Source: Zea mays (taxonomy: Eukaryota > Streptophyta > Magnoliopsida > Poales > Poaceae). Taken from it: a stretch of DNA of 64,000 bases. Below are positions 1-11,264 of the stretch, piece by piece; within the stretch, counting starts at the first letter, position 1, and each line of letters opens with the position of its first letter. The notes under the pieces were generated by a model. It was not told the DNA's origin. It searched no databases and saw nothing but the letters and a program-made list of their open reading frames with translations. Where the stretch lies: positions 179,463,825 to 179,527,824 of the forward strand of contig NC_050096.1 of assembly GCF_902167145.1 (NCBI RefSeq), given 5' to 3'. Made by a program: the position numbers and the translations under genes.

Positions 1-344
1 AAAGACAACAGTTCCAGCCGGCCAGCCCTACTCACACGAAGCCGACCCCCCTCCGCCCCACTCACTCTACGCTTCGCAACCGCCCTTCGCCGCCGGCGTC
101 CGGCGCTAGGACCAGGCACATCTGTGTCCGCAGCGTACGGCGAAGCCTCCGCCGCAGCCGCATCCAAGGCCGCAAAGTAGTCCAAGTCCTCCGACGACTC
201 CTCAGTCCACTCAACCGAGCTCCCAGAGTCAGCAAAATCAGAAAACTCAGATGCAGACCCATCACATTTATTACCACCATCCACGGTCGAAGCCGCCAAA
301 AATTTAGTAGTGGCGGTTGCGTGCGCAGGCCCAAAATCTCGAAC
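1..344 (-). CDS. Antisense gene of element H, exon 4 (continues past the window edge)
   Basis: An open block starting after an acceptor (GCTGCGCAG, ending at 345), in phase 0 with exon 3. It has no ATG of its own. An acidic stretch (EWTEESSEDLDYF) is followed by Ala-rich sequence and a strongly basic patch (GRRRRRAVAKRR), which could be a nuclear localisation signal. The frame is open to position 1 unless a donor (AGA/GTGAGT at about 50-60) is used. It may continue beyond the window. Confidence 0.45.
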
Positions 345-410
345 CTGCGCAGCAACCAAAATTCAGCAACATATCCAAAATTCCCTAACTATCTACACCC
401 ACTACGCCAC

Positions 411-713
411 CTGCGAAGACCCTGCCGTTGCGGGAGCCTCCGCCGTTGCCTCCGCTGTCGCCTCCGCCGCCACCGTCGTAGGATCTTCAGCACTCGGCGC
501 AGCGGCTGCGGGGGCATCAGGCGCGCCTTCTGCGGTCTCTGGGGGCAGGTCTCCGCCAGCCGCAGCGGATGCGGGGGCATCCGGTGCGCCTTCCGCAGTC
601 TCCGGGGGCGGCTCCAGGGCGGCCCCGGACACGGCCTCCGCCGGGGTCGGCTCCAGGTCAGGCAGCGCGCTGTTCAACGCCCCGAAGTCATCCACCCTCT
701 CGCCACGCGCCGC
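411..713 (-). CDS. Antisense gene of element H, exon 3: Ala/Pro/Glu-rich repeat region
   Basis: An open block of 101 codons between an acceptor (TCTTAG, ending at 714) and a donor (TTCGCAG/GTGGCG, at 411/410). It keeps phase 0 with exons 2 and 4. The protein is low complexity: two copies of ETAEGAPDAPA (DNA period about 63 bp, roughly 505-630) followed by repeats of the EATAEA type. It is probably a disordered linker; no function can be inferred. Confidence 0.5.
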
Positions 714-791
714 CTAAGACACAGCACACAAATTCAGCAAAACTACATATAGCCCACATCCAGCAAACTCCAAACAAACGCCAAACGTTAC

Positions 792-1538
792 CTGAGCCCT
801 CGCCGTCTCGGCCCGCTCCCTAACCACCTCGCGATCGTGCGGACCCCACATACGGTCGTAGATGGCTCCGGCGGATTCCTTCACTACGGGGTCCTCAACC
901 TTGTAAATATCTCGCTCAAAGTCTTCGTCGGCTTGGTCGAAGACCTCGAAGTGCCGGCACCCTTCGCGAGAGAGTGCGTTCATCGCCCCCTCGCAGGTGA
1001 CCAGGGAGGCATACGACATAAACCCCTCCACGATAGTGGGGAGTGCCTGCAACTCCTCCTGAACCCACTCCAGGCAGCAAAGTCCGGGCTCTCGCTCCGG
1101 CACTTCGAAGTCACCAGTCCGCGTGCCCAGCTCATGGTACGAATCCACAAGCTGTTTGCGCGTCCGCTCGGCCTCCGCGCGCGTCGCGGCCTCGGCCCTC
1201 TCCACGCGGCTCTCCAGGGCGATGAGCCGCTCCTGCAGCTGCTCGGCGCGCTCCCTGGCAAGATTGCCCTCCGCCCGTGCCAGATTAGCCTCCGCCTGCG
1301 CAGCCTGCGCCTTGGCGAGGGCCTCGTTGGTCTCCCTCCTCTCCCCCGCCAATTGGCACCGGAGGTCAGTCTTCTCCCCCTCCAGCGCGGCCACCTTGTC
1401 CGCCAGCTTGCGGCACTTGCTGTCGGCGGCCGATTTTTCACGGACGGCGTCAGCATGTTGCGTCCGAAGTCTTTCGACTTCGGCAGACACAGCTGCCGTG
1501 AGGGCCCTCGACGCGGTGCGGTTGGCGAAGTCAGCCAC
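792..1538 (-). CDS. Antisense gene of element H, exon 2: coiled-coil region
   Basis: An open block of exactly 249 codons between a strong acceptor (TTCTGCAG, ending at 1539) and a strong donor (CTCAG/GTAACG, at 792/791). The first 130 or so residues are rich in Ala, Glu, Arg and Leu with a heptad-like pattern (AEVERLRTQHADAVREK and onward), a likely coiled coil. The second half is acidic and aromatic, with CLEWVQEELQALP and YDRMWGPHDREV. A coiled coil also follows the conserved domain in the zeon-like element's antisense gene, which supports joining these blocks as one gene. Its role is unknown. Confidence 0.55.
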
Positions 1539-1837
1539 CTGCAGAACACACGTAAGACCGCGGCCCCAGCAAAGCCGATAAAAAAACGAAGTCTAGCTCA
1601 GCGGACCTGGCTTAGTGCCTATGTCACCTCCTTCAGCCGGCGGGACGCAACGCCCGCCTCATCCCTGACAGCCGCGAGTGCCGACATCTCGCCTCCGGCG
1701 CTAAGTGCCCCGCCCTTCGCCTTCGGCACTACGGCAGCCGCCGTGGTCGCCGCGGCAGGCGCAACTATAGCAAGTGGGCCTTCGTTCGACCCTGCGACGT
1801 ATCAACGAATTAAAAAAAACACGAGCCAACGGCTCAC

Positions 1838-3572
1838 CACCAAGATAGTCGCCCACACTGATATCGGTGGCGAAGTCGGCGACGCGCTTGCCTGACGACG
1901 TCAACACTCGGGCCGCCTTCGCGACCTCCGCCACTTTGCTGGCCGGCGGCACAACCTTCGTCGATTTGGAGCCTCCGGCGCCTGCCGCTGCCTCCAGCGC
2001 CTTGCTAGATGCAGGGACGCCCGACTTCGCCGCCAGCGGCGGCTTGCCTCCACCGGGGGCCGCAGCCTTCGCAGCCCCCTGCTGCCTCTTCGACCTGGCT
2101 TCATGAAGCCTGACAACCGCCTGACGCTTTTGTGCAGCTCCCTGGCGATCCTTGTCCATCACTGCCGACACAACAGCAGCAATATTCCGCCCGTAAGGAA
2201 ATACTCTCCATTCATGAACCATGCGAGATGTAAAAAAGTCTTCGCCGGCCGCGCGGGGGATAGGAACATTCCTAGGCCACCAACCCCCGGTAACCCTCAG
2301 CATCCGCGTCGAAGACTCCCGGAGCTCGGGCGAAGACATCCTTCCCCCCGGGACCGCGCAAGTCCTCATCAACTCTCTAGCAAAACCATCGGAAACCCCA
2401 AGCCCTCTCATAGCAGTACCTAATTTCCTCTTTTTAGAGGATGGGGCGGCCGCCGGCGCAGGGTCGTCTCCAGTCTCCACCACCGGTTTCTTCCCACGGC
2501 GGTCCACATCGTCTTGGCCGGGGTAGCCGTCATACGGCAGTTGATTCAATTCAAAAACCCTATTCAAACGGTCATTTGACCCGCGGATATCCCAGCTACG
2601 CTGGCCCTTCGTCCTCGGCACGTATCGGCCAACGAGCCGCACTGCCCCATCCTCTGCCTCACGCACAAAGGCGGCCGGATCGCAGTTTTGCAGATTCAGC
2701 GCGAAGGCAGGACTTCGCACCATCTTCCCACCATAGGAAGGCATCTGGCGAGGGCACACTTTGCCCAACGCCCAGCCATGTGCCAAGGGCCATACCCCAT
2801 ACGCCACAAATTCTTCAACCAAATCGCGCCCACTGCTCAGGCCGGCGGCGCACCGAAGGGCTCCTTCATCCGCATCTTCCTCCGCCACCTCAAAGAGCGG
2901 GTATGCTGAGTAAAAATGAGAACACATCTCGGACACGGGGAGTCCCTCATGGCCTTCGAGGGTACCCTCAGCGACGTAAAACCAAAACTCATTCCAGTTG
3001 CCCCACTTGTTGCGGGCGCAAGGAACCAACTCGACTACCTGCATCGTGGTCTTGCCGGTCTTCGGCGTAAACGTGCAGGACCCAAACTGAGCGACTTCAT
3101 CTCCAATCATCCTCTTCTGCCAGTGCAGGCAATAGTACTTCGCAAAGACTTCGACTGATGGTTGTCCACCGTACGAAGTCGTCGCCCAGACATACTTCGA
3201 CAGAGCCACCACGGCGTTCGGTGTCAGCTGATGTATCTGAACGTTAAACCTGCGCAGGACTTCGCCAACAAATCGATGCACAGGCAGGCGGAGACCGGCG
3301 GCGAAGAACGCCTTGAACACAACCAACTCGCCCTCCGGCTCGGGGACTTTATCCGTCCCCGGGACACGAGCAACTCCACCGCCGAAGTAACCCAGCCGCT
3401 GCATATCTTGCACGCGGACCGACGACATCCGCGACACACCAAAATCCACAGAATCGCCGGCGCGCAACTCTTCCGCCATCAAACTACTCAGCGTCTCCTC
3501 AGACGAGGCGTCGGCCGGCGGCGAGGCGCCGGCCGGGGGCGTAGCGGCAGCGGAAGAAGAGGAGGTCGGCAT
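1838..3572 (-). CDS. Antisense gene of element H, exon 1: Transposase_28-like ('putative gypsy type transposon') domain protein
   Basis: The first large exon of a gene running opposite to its host element. The longest reading frame starts at a GTG, so the true ATG is probably the one at 3572, which begins MPTSSS. After a low-complexity Ser/Ala/Pro leader, residues about 60-330 form the conserved domain: an FKAFFAAGLRLP block, a HQLTPNAV block, a WNEFWFYV block, and finally NRVFELNQLPYDGYPG. A Lys/Ala-rich tail follows. The domain is known from plant gypsy elements and its function is unknown. The frame stays open to 1701, but a donor is expected at about 1838-1860, since the next open block starts right after a good acceptor. 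No internal stop is seen over more than 550 codons. The exact donor is uncertain. Confidence 0.6.
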
Positions 3573-3732
3573 CACTACGTACCGTCGGCGGCGGCGGGCG
3601 GTCTGCTTCACTCGAGCCAGATCTCCGGCGAACAAGAGCACGGCGGGCAGACGAGCAGCAAGACGGTGGAAAAGGCGGCTAGGGTTTTCACGGAGCGAGG
3701 AAAGTGAAGTTCAAAAAGCACCGACCCCGTCC

Positions 3733-3741
3733 CCTTTTATA
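3733..3741 (-). promoter_or_regulatory. TATA box of the antisense gene in element H
   Basis: TATAAAAGG on the minus strand, about 160 bases upstream of the ATG at 3572 and in a GC-rich setting. It lies in the internal region just inside the 3' LTR, so the antisense gene appears to have its own promoter rather than relying on the LTR. Confidence 0.6.
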
Positions 3742-3746
3742 GACAG

Positions 3747-3814
3747 GGTGCGGCTCTTTGGGAAACCCGCAATCCAACAGGGCGCGGCGCTTCGGGAAAC
3801 CCGCAATCCAACAG
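3747..3814. repeat. Two-copy 34-bp direct repeat upstream of the antisense TATA box
   Basis: Two adjacent copies of a unit containing GGGAAACCCGCAATCCAACAG, at 3747-3780 and 3781-3814. They lie just upstream (minus-strand sense) of the antisense TATA box, so they could be a duplicated promoter element; that role is inference. Confidence 0.6.
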
Positions 3815-3941
3815 TACGGTGTCAATCAACGGTCATGTCAAAAACCCCCGCGGAACCACTTCGAGCGAGGGCAGCGTCTCTGCCATCTAGCGACGTCTTC
3901 GGCACTAGGTGACTTTGTCGACTGGTCCCTCGGAGGGCAAA

Positions 3942-4416
3942 TGTTGGGGCGAAGGCAAAGACGCCACCCTTCGCTCGAGGCCTTCGCTGCAGTCGCTGGT
4001 CCGACGGAGACAAAACGGGCAAGGACACCCTTCGCCTGATTCGGCACCAGGCGAAGGCCTGCGACGTCGTCATCCCACCGTGCGGCCTCGTCCAGCTCAG
4101 AGGCCCACGTGTGATCCGGCCCATTGTAACGGGCCCTGCGTGGCCGCCGCGTGTTACGGGCCTAATTTGTAAAGGCATTCCTGTAATTACAGTCTGTAAC
4201 CCCGCTTTATGGGAATATTCTGGGGATAACCTAGATGGCTGAGGGCACATGCGTCCTTAACACAAGGCGCTGGGCGCTCAGACACCTATAAATACCCCCG
4301 CACAGTGCCCGTGAGAGGGCAGATTAACAGAGCTATTGCCCACACGCACGAGAACCATGCTTACGTCATTGTTCACCCTTGTTGAATCCCCTTGCAACTG
4401 AGAGCAAGTTCCAACA
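3942..4416 (+). repeat. 3' LTR of element H (475 bp)
   Basis: Begins TGTTGGGGCG and ends GTTCCAACA, with terminal TGTTGG/CCAACA inverted repeats. A TATA box (CCTATAAATACC, about 4285) gives plus orientation. A purine-rich tract (CGGAGGGCAAA) precedes it. The 5' LTR is outside the window, so boundaries rest on the terminal words and on the abrupt change to copia sequence at 4417. Confidence 0.7.
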
Positions 4417-6795
4417 GACATCTTGAATTTTTGAATCATAATCCTACTAAACTCTTCACAAGTAGATTTGTTAGTAGACCCAAATATGATATCATCAACA
4501 TAAATTTGGCATACAAACAAATCTTTTGCAATAGTTTTAGTAAAGAGTGTAGGATCGGCTTTGTCGACTTTGAAGCCATTAGTGATAAGAAAATCTCATA
4601 GGCATTCATACCATGCTCTTGGGGCTTGCTTGAGCCCATAAAGCGCCTTTGAGAGTTTATACACATGGTTAGGGTACTCACTATCTTCAAAGCCGGAAGG
4701 TTTCTCAACATAGACTTCTTCCTTGATTGGTCCATTGAGGAGGGCACTTTTCACGTCCATTTGATAGAGCTTAAAGCCATGGTAAGTAGCATAGGCAAGT
4801 AATATTCGAATTGACTCAAGCCTAGCTACGGGTGCATAAGTTTCATCAAAGTCTAAACCTTCGACTTGTGAATAACCCTTGGCACAAGTTGGGCTTTGTT
4901 CCTTGTCACCACACCAAATTCATCTTGCTTGTTGCAGAATACCCACTTGGTTCCTACAACATTTCGATTAGGACGTGGAACTAAATGCCATACCTCATTC
5001 CTCGTGAAGTTGTTGAGTTCCTCTTGCATTGCCAACACCCAATCTGAATCTCTTAGTGCATCCTCTACCCTGTATGGCTCAATAGAGGAAACAAAAGAGT
5101 AATGTTCACAAAAATGAGCAACTCGAGATCTAGTGGTTACCCCCTTTTGAATATCACCAAGAATGGAGTTGACAGGGTGATCTCGTTGAATTGCTTGATG
5201 GACTCTTGGGTGTGGCGGTCTTTGACCCTAAATTTCTTGGTCATCTTCCTTGTCTTGATTAACTTCATCCCCCCTTGATCCTTGTCCTCCTCTTGAGGTG
5301 GCTCATCCTCTTGATCTTTATCATCTTGAGCATGATCCTCATCTTGAGTTGGTGGAGATGCTAGATTGGAAGATGACGGTTGATCTTGTGCTTGTGGAGG
5401 CGCTTCGGATTCCTTAGGACACACATCCCCAATGGACATGTTCGTTAGCGCGACGCATGGAGCCTCTTCATCATCTAGTTCATCAAGATCAACTTGCTCC
5501 ACTTGGGAGCCATTAGTCCCATCAAACACAATGCCACAAGAAACCTCAACTAATCTAGTGGATTTGTTGAAGACTCTATATGCCCTTGTGTTTGAGTCAT
5601 ATACTAGTAAAAAGCCTTCTACAACCTTAAGAGCAAATTTAGATTTTCTACCTCTTTTAATAAGAATAAAACATTTGCTACCAAAGACTCTAAAATATGA
5701 AACATTGGGCTTTTTACCGGTGAGGAGTTCGTAAAATGTCTTCTTGAGGATTCGGTGAAGGTAGAGCCGGTTGATGGAGTAGCACGCGGTGTTAATCGCC
5801 TCAACCCAAAATCGGTCTGGAGTCTTGTACTCATCAAGCATGGTCCTTGCCATGTCCAGTAGAGTTCTATTCTTCCTCTCCACTACACCATTTTGTTGAG
5901 GTGTGTAGGGAGAAGAGAACTCATGCTTGATGCCTTCATCCTCAAGAAAGCCTTCAATTTGAGAGTTCTTGAACTCCGTCCCGTTGTCGCTTCTTACCTT
6001 TTTTATCCTTAATCTGAACTTGTTTTGAGCCCATCTTAAGAATCCTTTTATGGTCTCTTAGGTTTGTGATTTTTCCTGCAAAAAGAACACCCAAGCGATA
6101 ATAGTCATTCACAATTACTAGACAATACTTACTCCCGTCGATGCTTATGTAAGCTATCGGGTCGAATAGATCCATGTGGAGTAGTTCCAGTGGCATGTCC
6201 ATTGTCATTATGTTCTTGTGTGGATGATGAGTGCCAACTTGCTTTCCTGCCTGACATGCACTACAAACCCTGTCTTTCTCAAAATGAACATTTGTTAGTC
6301 CCAAAATGTGTTCTCCCTTCAGAAGTTTGTGGAGATTCTTCATTCCAACATGGGCTAGTCGGCGATGCTAGAGCCAACCCATATCAGTCTTAGCAATTAA
6401 GCAAGTGTCAAGTTCAGCATTGTTAAAATCAACTAAGTATAGCTGACCCTCTAACACTCCCTTAAATGCTACTGAATTATCACTCCTTCTAAAGACAGTA
6501 ACACCTATATCTGTAAAAAGACAGTTGTATCCCATTTTGCATAATTGAGATATAGAAAGCAAATTGTAATCTAAAGAATCTACAAGAAAAACATTGAAAA
6601 TAGAATGGTCAGGTGATATAGCAATTTTACCAAGTCCTTTGACCAAACCTTGATTTCCATCCCCGAATCTGATAGCTCGTTGGGGATCTTCGTTTTTCTC
6701 GTAGGAGGAGAACATTCTTTTCTCCCCTGTCATGTGGTTTGTGCATCCGGTATCAATTATCCAACTTGAACCCCCGGATGCATAAACCTGCAAAA
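4417..6795 (-). pseudogene. Element A pol remnant (protease, integrase, part of reverse transcriptase)
   Basis: Minus-strand blocks match element B in order. At 6368-6790 is the protease region (SSWIIDTGCTNHMTG). At 5954-6343 are the pre-integrase domain and integrase start (LLHMDLF). At 5137-5883 the integrase end begins at [11 protein letters not shown]. At 4853-5038 is the start of the RT domain, and at 4417-4850 RT continues to the YVDD catalytic box (4491-4502). The frame is lost between the blocks by stops and frameshifts, and RT ends abruptly at 4417, where the H LTR starts about ten residues past YVDD. The RT C-terminus and RNase H are off-window. Confidence 0.8.
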
Positions 6796-6799
6796 CATT

Positions 6800-9375
6800 T
6801 TAGGCCTTGTTCTTAGGTACCCAAACGGTCTTGGGTCCTTTCACATTAGAAACAAGCACCTTGGGTACCCAAACACAAGTCTTCGACCCCTTGTGTTTGC
6901 CCCCAACATATTTGGCAACTACTTTGCCTGATTTGTTAGTTAAAACATAAGATGCATCAAAAGTCTTAAATGAAATGTTAGGCTCATTTGATGTAGTAGG
7001 AGTTTTCTTTTTAGGCAATTTAACATGGGTTGATTGCCTAGAGCTAGAAACCTCATTCTTATACATAAAAGCATGGTGAGAAACATAATGAAATTTCTTA
7101 GCATCAATTCTCTGATTTTGTGTTCGGGATAATCAGCAGGATATAAAATATAGCCCTCATTATCCTGAACCATGGGAGCCTTGCCCTTAACAAAGTTGGA
7201 CAATTTCTTAGGGGCATTAAGCTTGACATTGCTTCCCTGTTGGAAACCAATGCCATCCTTAATGCCAGGGCGTCTCCCACTATAGAGCATGCTTCTAACA
7301 AATTTAAAATTTTCATTTTTAATTTCATGCTCATTTATTTTAGCAGTTAATTGAGCTATATGATCATTTTGTTGTTTAATTAAAGCAAGGTGATCATTTA
7401 TAGCATCAACATTAACATCTCTACATCTAGTACAATTAGTAACATGATCAACAGTAGATGTAGAGGGTTTGCAAACATTTAATTCATCTATCTTAGCATG
7501 TACTATGGCATTCTCATTTCTAAGACAGGAAATAGAATCATTGCAAACATTTAGCTCTTTAATCTTAGAAACTAAATTTTTATTTTCAGTTCTAAGACTA
7601 GCAATTGAATCATTACAAGCATTTAATTTTTCAACCTTAGCAATTAAATTAGCATTCTCAGTTCTAAGGTTTGAAATAGTATCATGGCAAATGCTAAGCT
7701 CCTTAGACAAATTTTCACATTTCTCAACTTCCTGAGCATAAGCATTCTTCAATTTAACATGCCTTTTATTTTCTTTAATAAGGAATTCCTCTTGGCTATC
7801 CAAGAGTTCATCCTTCTCATGAATGGCACCTATCAATTCATTTAATTTTTCTTTTTGTTGCATGTTAAGGTTGGCAAAAAGGGTAAGCAGATCATCTTCA
7901 TCTTCACTAGAACTACCCTAATCACTAGATGTAGTATATTTGGGGTTGGTTCTAGATTGTACCTTCTTCTTTTTGTTGTCCTTTGCCATAAAGCACTTGT
8001 GGCCGACGTTGGGGAAGAGGAGGCCCTTGTTGGCAGCGATGTTGGCGGCATCCTCGTTGGATGAGGACTCAATGGAGCTCTCGTCGGAGTCCCATTCCCG
8101 ACATACGTGGGCATTGCCGCCCTTCCTCTTGTAGTACTTCTTCTTCTCCTTCTTCTCCCCCCTCTTGTCGTCGCCCCTGTCACTATCACTAGACATTGGA
8201 CATTTAGCAATAAAATGACCGGGCTTACCACACTTGTAGCACACCCTTTTGGAGTGGGGTTTGTAGTCCTTCCCCCTCCTTTTCTTGAGGATTTGGCGAA
8301 AGCTCTTGATGATGAGCGCCATCTCCTTGTTGTCAAGCTTGGAGGCGTCGATGGGGAGCCTACTTGATGTATACTTTTCTTTCTTCTCTTCCGTTGCTTT
8401 GAATGCAACGGGTTGCACCTCGGGTGTGGAGGTGCCGCCTTGCTCCAAGTCGACGATATGTTTGGAGCCTTTGATTATTAGTTCAAAGCTCACAAACTTT
8501 CCTATTACTTCCTCAAGAGACATTAATTTGTATCTAGGATCCCCACGAATTAATTGTACTTGAGTAAGATTGCGAAAAACAAGGGATCTTAGAATAACCT
8601 TGACCATCTCATGGTCATCCCATTTAGTGCTCCCTAGGTTGCGCACTTGATTGACCAAGGTCTTGAGACGGTTGTACATTGCTTGTGGCTCCTCTCCTTG
8701 GTTGAGGATGAATCGACCGAGCTCCCCCTCGATTGTCTACTGTTTGGTGATCTTGGTCACCTCATCTCCTTCATCCGCGGTCTTTAGGACATCCCAAATC
8801 TCCTTGGCACTCTTTAACCCTTGCACCTTATTATACTCCTCTCAACATAGAGAGGCGAGGAGTATAGTAGTTGCTTGGGAGTTAAAGTGCCGTATTTGGG
8901 CGACCTCGTCCGAGTCGTAGCCCTCGTCCCCTACGGTAGGTACCTGCGCTCTAAATTCAACAATGTCCCATATGCTTGCGTGGAGTGAGGTTAGGTGATG
9001 CCTCATTTTATCACTCCACATACAATAATCTTCACCAACAAAATATGGTGGTTTTCCTAATGGAACGAAAAGTAAAGGAGTGCGCTTAGAAATACGGGGA
9101 TAACGAAGTGACATCTTACTATACTTCTTGCGCTCATGGCGCTTAGAAGTGACGGACGTCACGTCGGAGCCATATGTGGAGGGCGACAAAGAGTCGGTCT
9201 CGTTGTAGACCACTTTCTTCATCTTCTTCTTCTTCTTGTCGCCACTCCGATGCGACTTGACGCGGGGAGGGGATCCCTCCTTGCCTTTGTTGCCGGACTC
9301 CCTTGATGGAGCCTTCCCGTGGCTTGTGGCCTTCTCGCCGGTTTCCATTTCACTCTTGACGGATCCTCCCGACAT
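6800..9375 (-). pseudogene. Element A gag remnant
   Basis: Starts at the ATG at 9375 (MSGGSVKSEMETG) after the primer-binding site. The N-terminal block runs to 8842, the central block spans 8679-7918 and a coiled-coil-like C-terminal block spans 7863-6940. The central block has a CCHC zinc knuckle (CYKCGKPGHFIAKC, about 8201-8243), which binds RNA in Gag proteins. Stops or frameshifts separate the blocks, for example near 8840 and 7915. The C-terminus carries the Opie/Ji-type repeated WVPK motifs. The gene matches element B gag along its length. Confidence 0.8.
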
Positions 9376-9409
9376 CACTTCGAGTTGTTAGACTGTAATG
9401 AAGCACCAG

Positions 9410-9421
9410 GCTCTGATACCA
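9410..9421 (-). other. Primer-binding site of element A (initiator tRNA-Met type)
   Basis: On the minus strand TGGTATCAGAGC, the standard plant copia site complementary to the 3' end of initiator tRNA-Met, directly inside the LTR that starts at 9424. Confidence 0.85.
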
Positions 9422-9423
9422 AT

Positions 9424-10015
9424 TGAAAGTCGCCTAGAGGGGGTGAATAGGTGGAATCTAAAAATTATAAACTTAAGCACACACTACAAGTCGGGGTTAG
9501 CGTTAGAAATGAATCCGAGTCCGAAAGAGAGGGGAAAACAAATCAACCAAGAAATAAAGCGGATGAACATGGTGATTTGTTTACCGAGGTTCGATTCTAA
9601 AGAACCTAGTCCCCGTGGAGATGGTCACAAAGACCGGGTCTCTTTCAACCCTTTCCCTATCTCAAACGGTCACCTAGATCGAGTGAGCTTTCTCCTTAAT
9701 CAAGCGGGTCACTTAGACCCCACAAGGACCACCACACACTTGGTATCTCTTGCTTTGATTACAATTCACTTGGGAACAAGAATGAGGAAGGAAGGAAGGA
9801 AGAAAGCGATCCAAGCAACAAGAGTGCAAAAAGAACACGAGCAAACTCTCTCTCTCTCTCTCAAGTCACTAGGTGGTTGGAATGAATTCTAGACTTGGAG
9901 AGGCTTTGATCTTTTGGAAATGTGTCTTGGAGTGAATGCACTAGCTCTTGTATTGAATATGAAGTGCTGGAAACTTGGATGCTTGGAGTGGTGGTGGTTG
10001 AGGGGTATTTATAGC
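9424..10015 (-). repeat. 5' LTR of element A, first part (R/U5 side)
   Basis: Begins on the plus strand with TGAAAGTCGCC (the LTR end in element orientation) and runs to the insertion site of element B. The last bases, GGTATTTATAGC, are the minus-strand TATA box (GCTATAAATACC), and ATAGC (10011-10015) is the TSD of B. The LTR resumes at 32785; the two parts sum to about 1221 bp. Confidence 0.85.
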
Positions 10016-11216
10016 TGAAAGGGAATTAGGCTTACACCCATTTCCTAATTGATTTTGGTGGTTGAATTGCCCAACACAAAAAATTGGACTAACTAATTTG
10101 CTCTAAACTATAAGTTTTATAGGTGCCAAAGGTTCACAATAAGCCAATAAAATGACCAAGAAAGGGTTCAAACAAAGTGAGCAAAAGACATCCCAAAAGG
10201 CACCCTGGTCTGGCGCACCGGACTGTCCGGTGTACCAGGGCACTCGAGGCTGAACTCCTCACCTTCGGGAAAATCAGATGGCGCTCCGCTATAATTCACC
10301 GGACTGTCCGGTGAAGCACCGGACAGTGTCCGGTGCCACACCGGACTGTCTGGTGTGCCAGCGGAGCAACGGCTACTTCGCGCGCAACGGTCGTCTACAA
10401 CCGCATTAAATGCGCTATAGTGCACGCCAGAGTTAGAGCACGCGCGGGCGGCGCACCGGACAGTCTATAGGACCTATCCGGTGCACCACTGAACAGCCCA
10501 GAGGCCCCACAAGTCAGAGCTCCAATGGTCAAACCCCAACGGCCTGCTGACGTGGCTGGCGCACCGGACAGTGTCCGGTGGCGCACCGGACTGTCCGGTG
10601 CGCCATGCGACAGCACACTTCCAACAGCCACTTTGTGGTGGTTGGGGCTATAAATACCCCAACCACCCCACATTCAATGGCATCCAAGTTTCTACACTTC
10701 TACATCTTACAAGAGCTATAGCATTCAATACAAGACACACCAAAGAGATCAAATTCTCTCCCAATTCCACACAAAGCTTTAGTGATTAGAGAGAGAGATT
10801 TGTTGTGTTCATTTAAGCTCTTGCGCTTGGATTGCTTCTTTTCTTTCTCATTCTTTGTGTGATCAAACTCAATTGTAACCAAGGCAAGAGACACCAATTG
10901 TGTGGTGGTCCTTGCGGGAACTTCGTGTTCCGTTTGATTGAGAAGAGAAGCTCACTCGGTCTAAGTGACCGTTTGAGAGAGGGAAAGGGTTGAAAGAGAC
11001 CCGGTCTTTGTGACCACCTCAACGGGGAGTAGGTTTGCAAGAACCGAACCTCGGTAAAACAAATCATCGTGTCTCGCTCTTTATTTGCTCACGATTTGTT
11101 TTGCGCGCTCTCTCTCTCGGACTCGTTTATATTTCTAACGCTAACCCAGCTTGTAGTTGTGCTTAAGTTTATAAATTTCAGATTCGCCCTATTCACCCCC
11201 CTCTAGGCGACTTTCA
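10016..11216 (+). repeat. 5' LTR of element B (1201 bp)
   Basis: TGAAAGGGAATTAGG...CGACTTTCA. A TATA box (TATAAATA, 10649-10656) sits in CCAACC-rich sequence. Upstream in U3 lie two clusters of palindromes built on CACCGGACAGTCCGGTG (about 10210-10360 and 10450-10610). Compared with the 3' LTR it has about 40 extra bases, mostly whole palindrome units near 10312-10340 and 10577-10598. Confidence 0.9.
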
Positions 11217-11218
11217 AT

Positions 11219-11230
11219 TGGTATCGGAGC
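11219..11230 (+). other. Primer-binding site of element B
   Basis: TGGTATCGGAGC, one base different from the usual initiator tRNA-Met complement TGGTATCAGAGC, two bases inside the 5' LTR. Confidence 0.85.
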
Positions 11231-11264
11231 CCGGTGCTTCATTAGAGCTTAACCGCTCGAAGTG

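Larger units (their letters stand above)
1..4416 (+). mobile_element. Element H: Ty3/gypsy-type LTR retrotransposon, 3' portion
   Basis: This is the 3' end of a gypsy-type element; the rest lies left of the window. Its 3' LTR begins TGTTGGGG and ends CCAACA, and directly beyond it lies reverse-transcriptase sequence of another element (A), so H is inserted in A. The expected TSD is GACAT at 4417-4421, a word present at the same point in the uninterrupted copies of element A's relatives. The LTR TATA box is on the plus strand, which sets the orientation. The internal part in the window carries no gag or pol, only a minus-strand (antisense) multi-exon gene. The Ty3/gypsy call rests on that Transposase_28-like domain and on the shared layout with the zeon-like element; the family is not named. 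Confidence 0.75.

Noticed and set aside
837..1895. Long plus-strand frames opposite the antisense gene of element H.
   Set aside because: They mirror the GC-rich coding strand; the minus strand has the conserved domain, splice sites and TATA box.
3573..3641. A histone H3-like VKQTARRRRR string upstream of the antisense ATG.
   Set aside because: It lies before the ATG at 3572 and would need a GTG start, so it is probably 5' untranslated sequence; the resemblance is a short basic run.
10168..10673. Frames with repeated APDSPVRHRTLSG-type peptides, seen in every Sirevirus LTR.
   Set aside because: They are translations of the palindromic LTR repeats on both strands, not genes.
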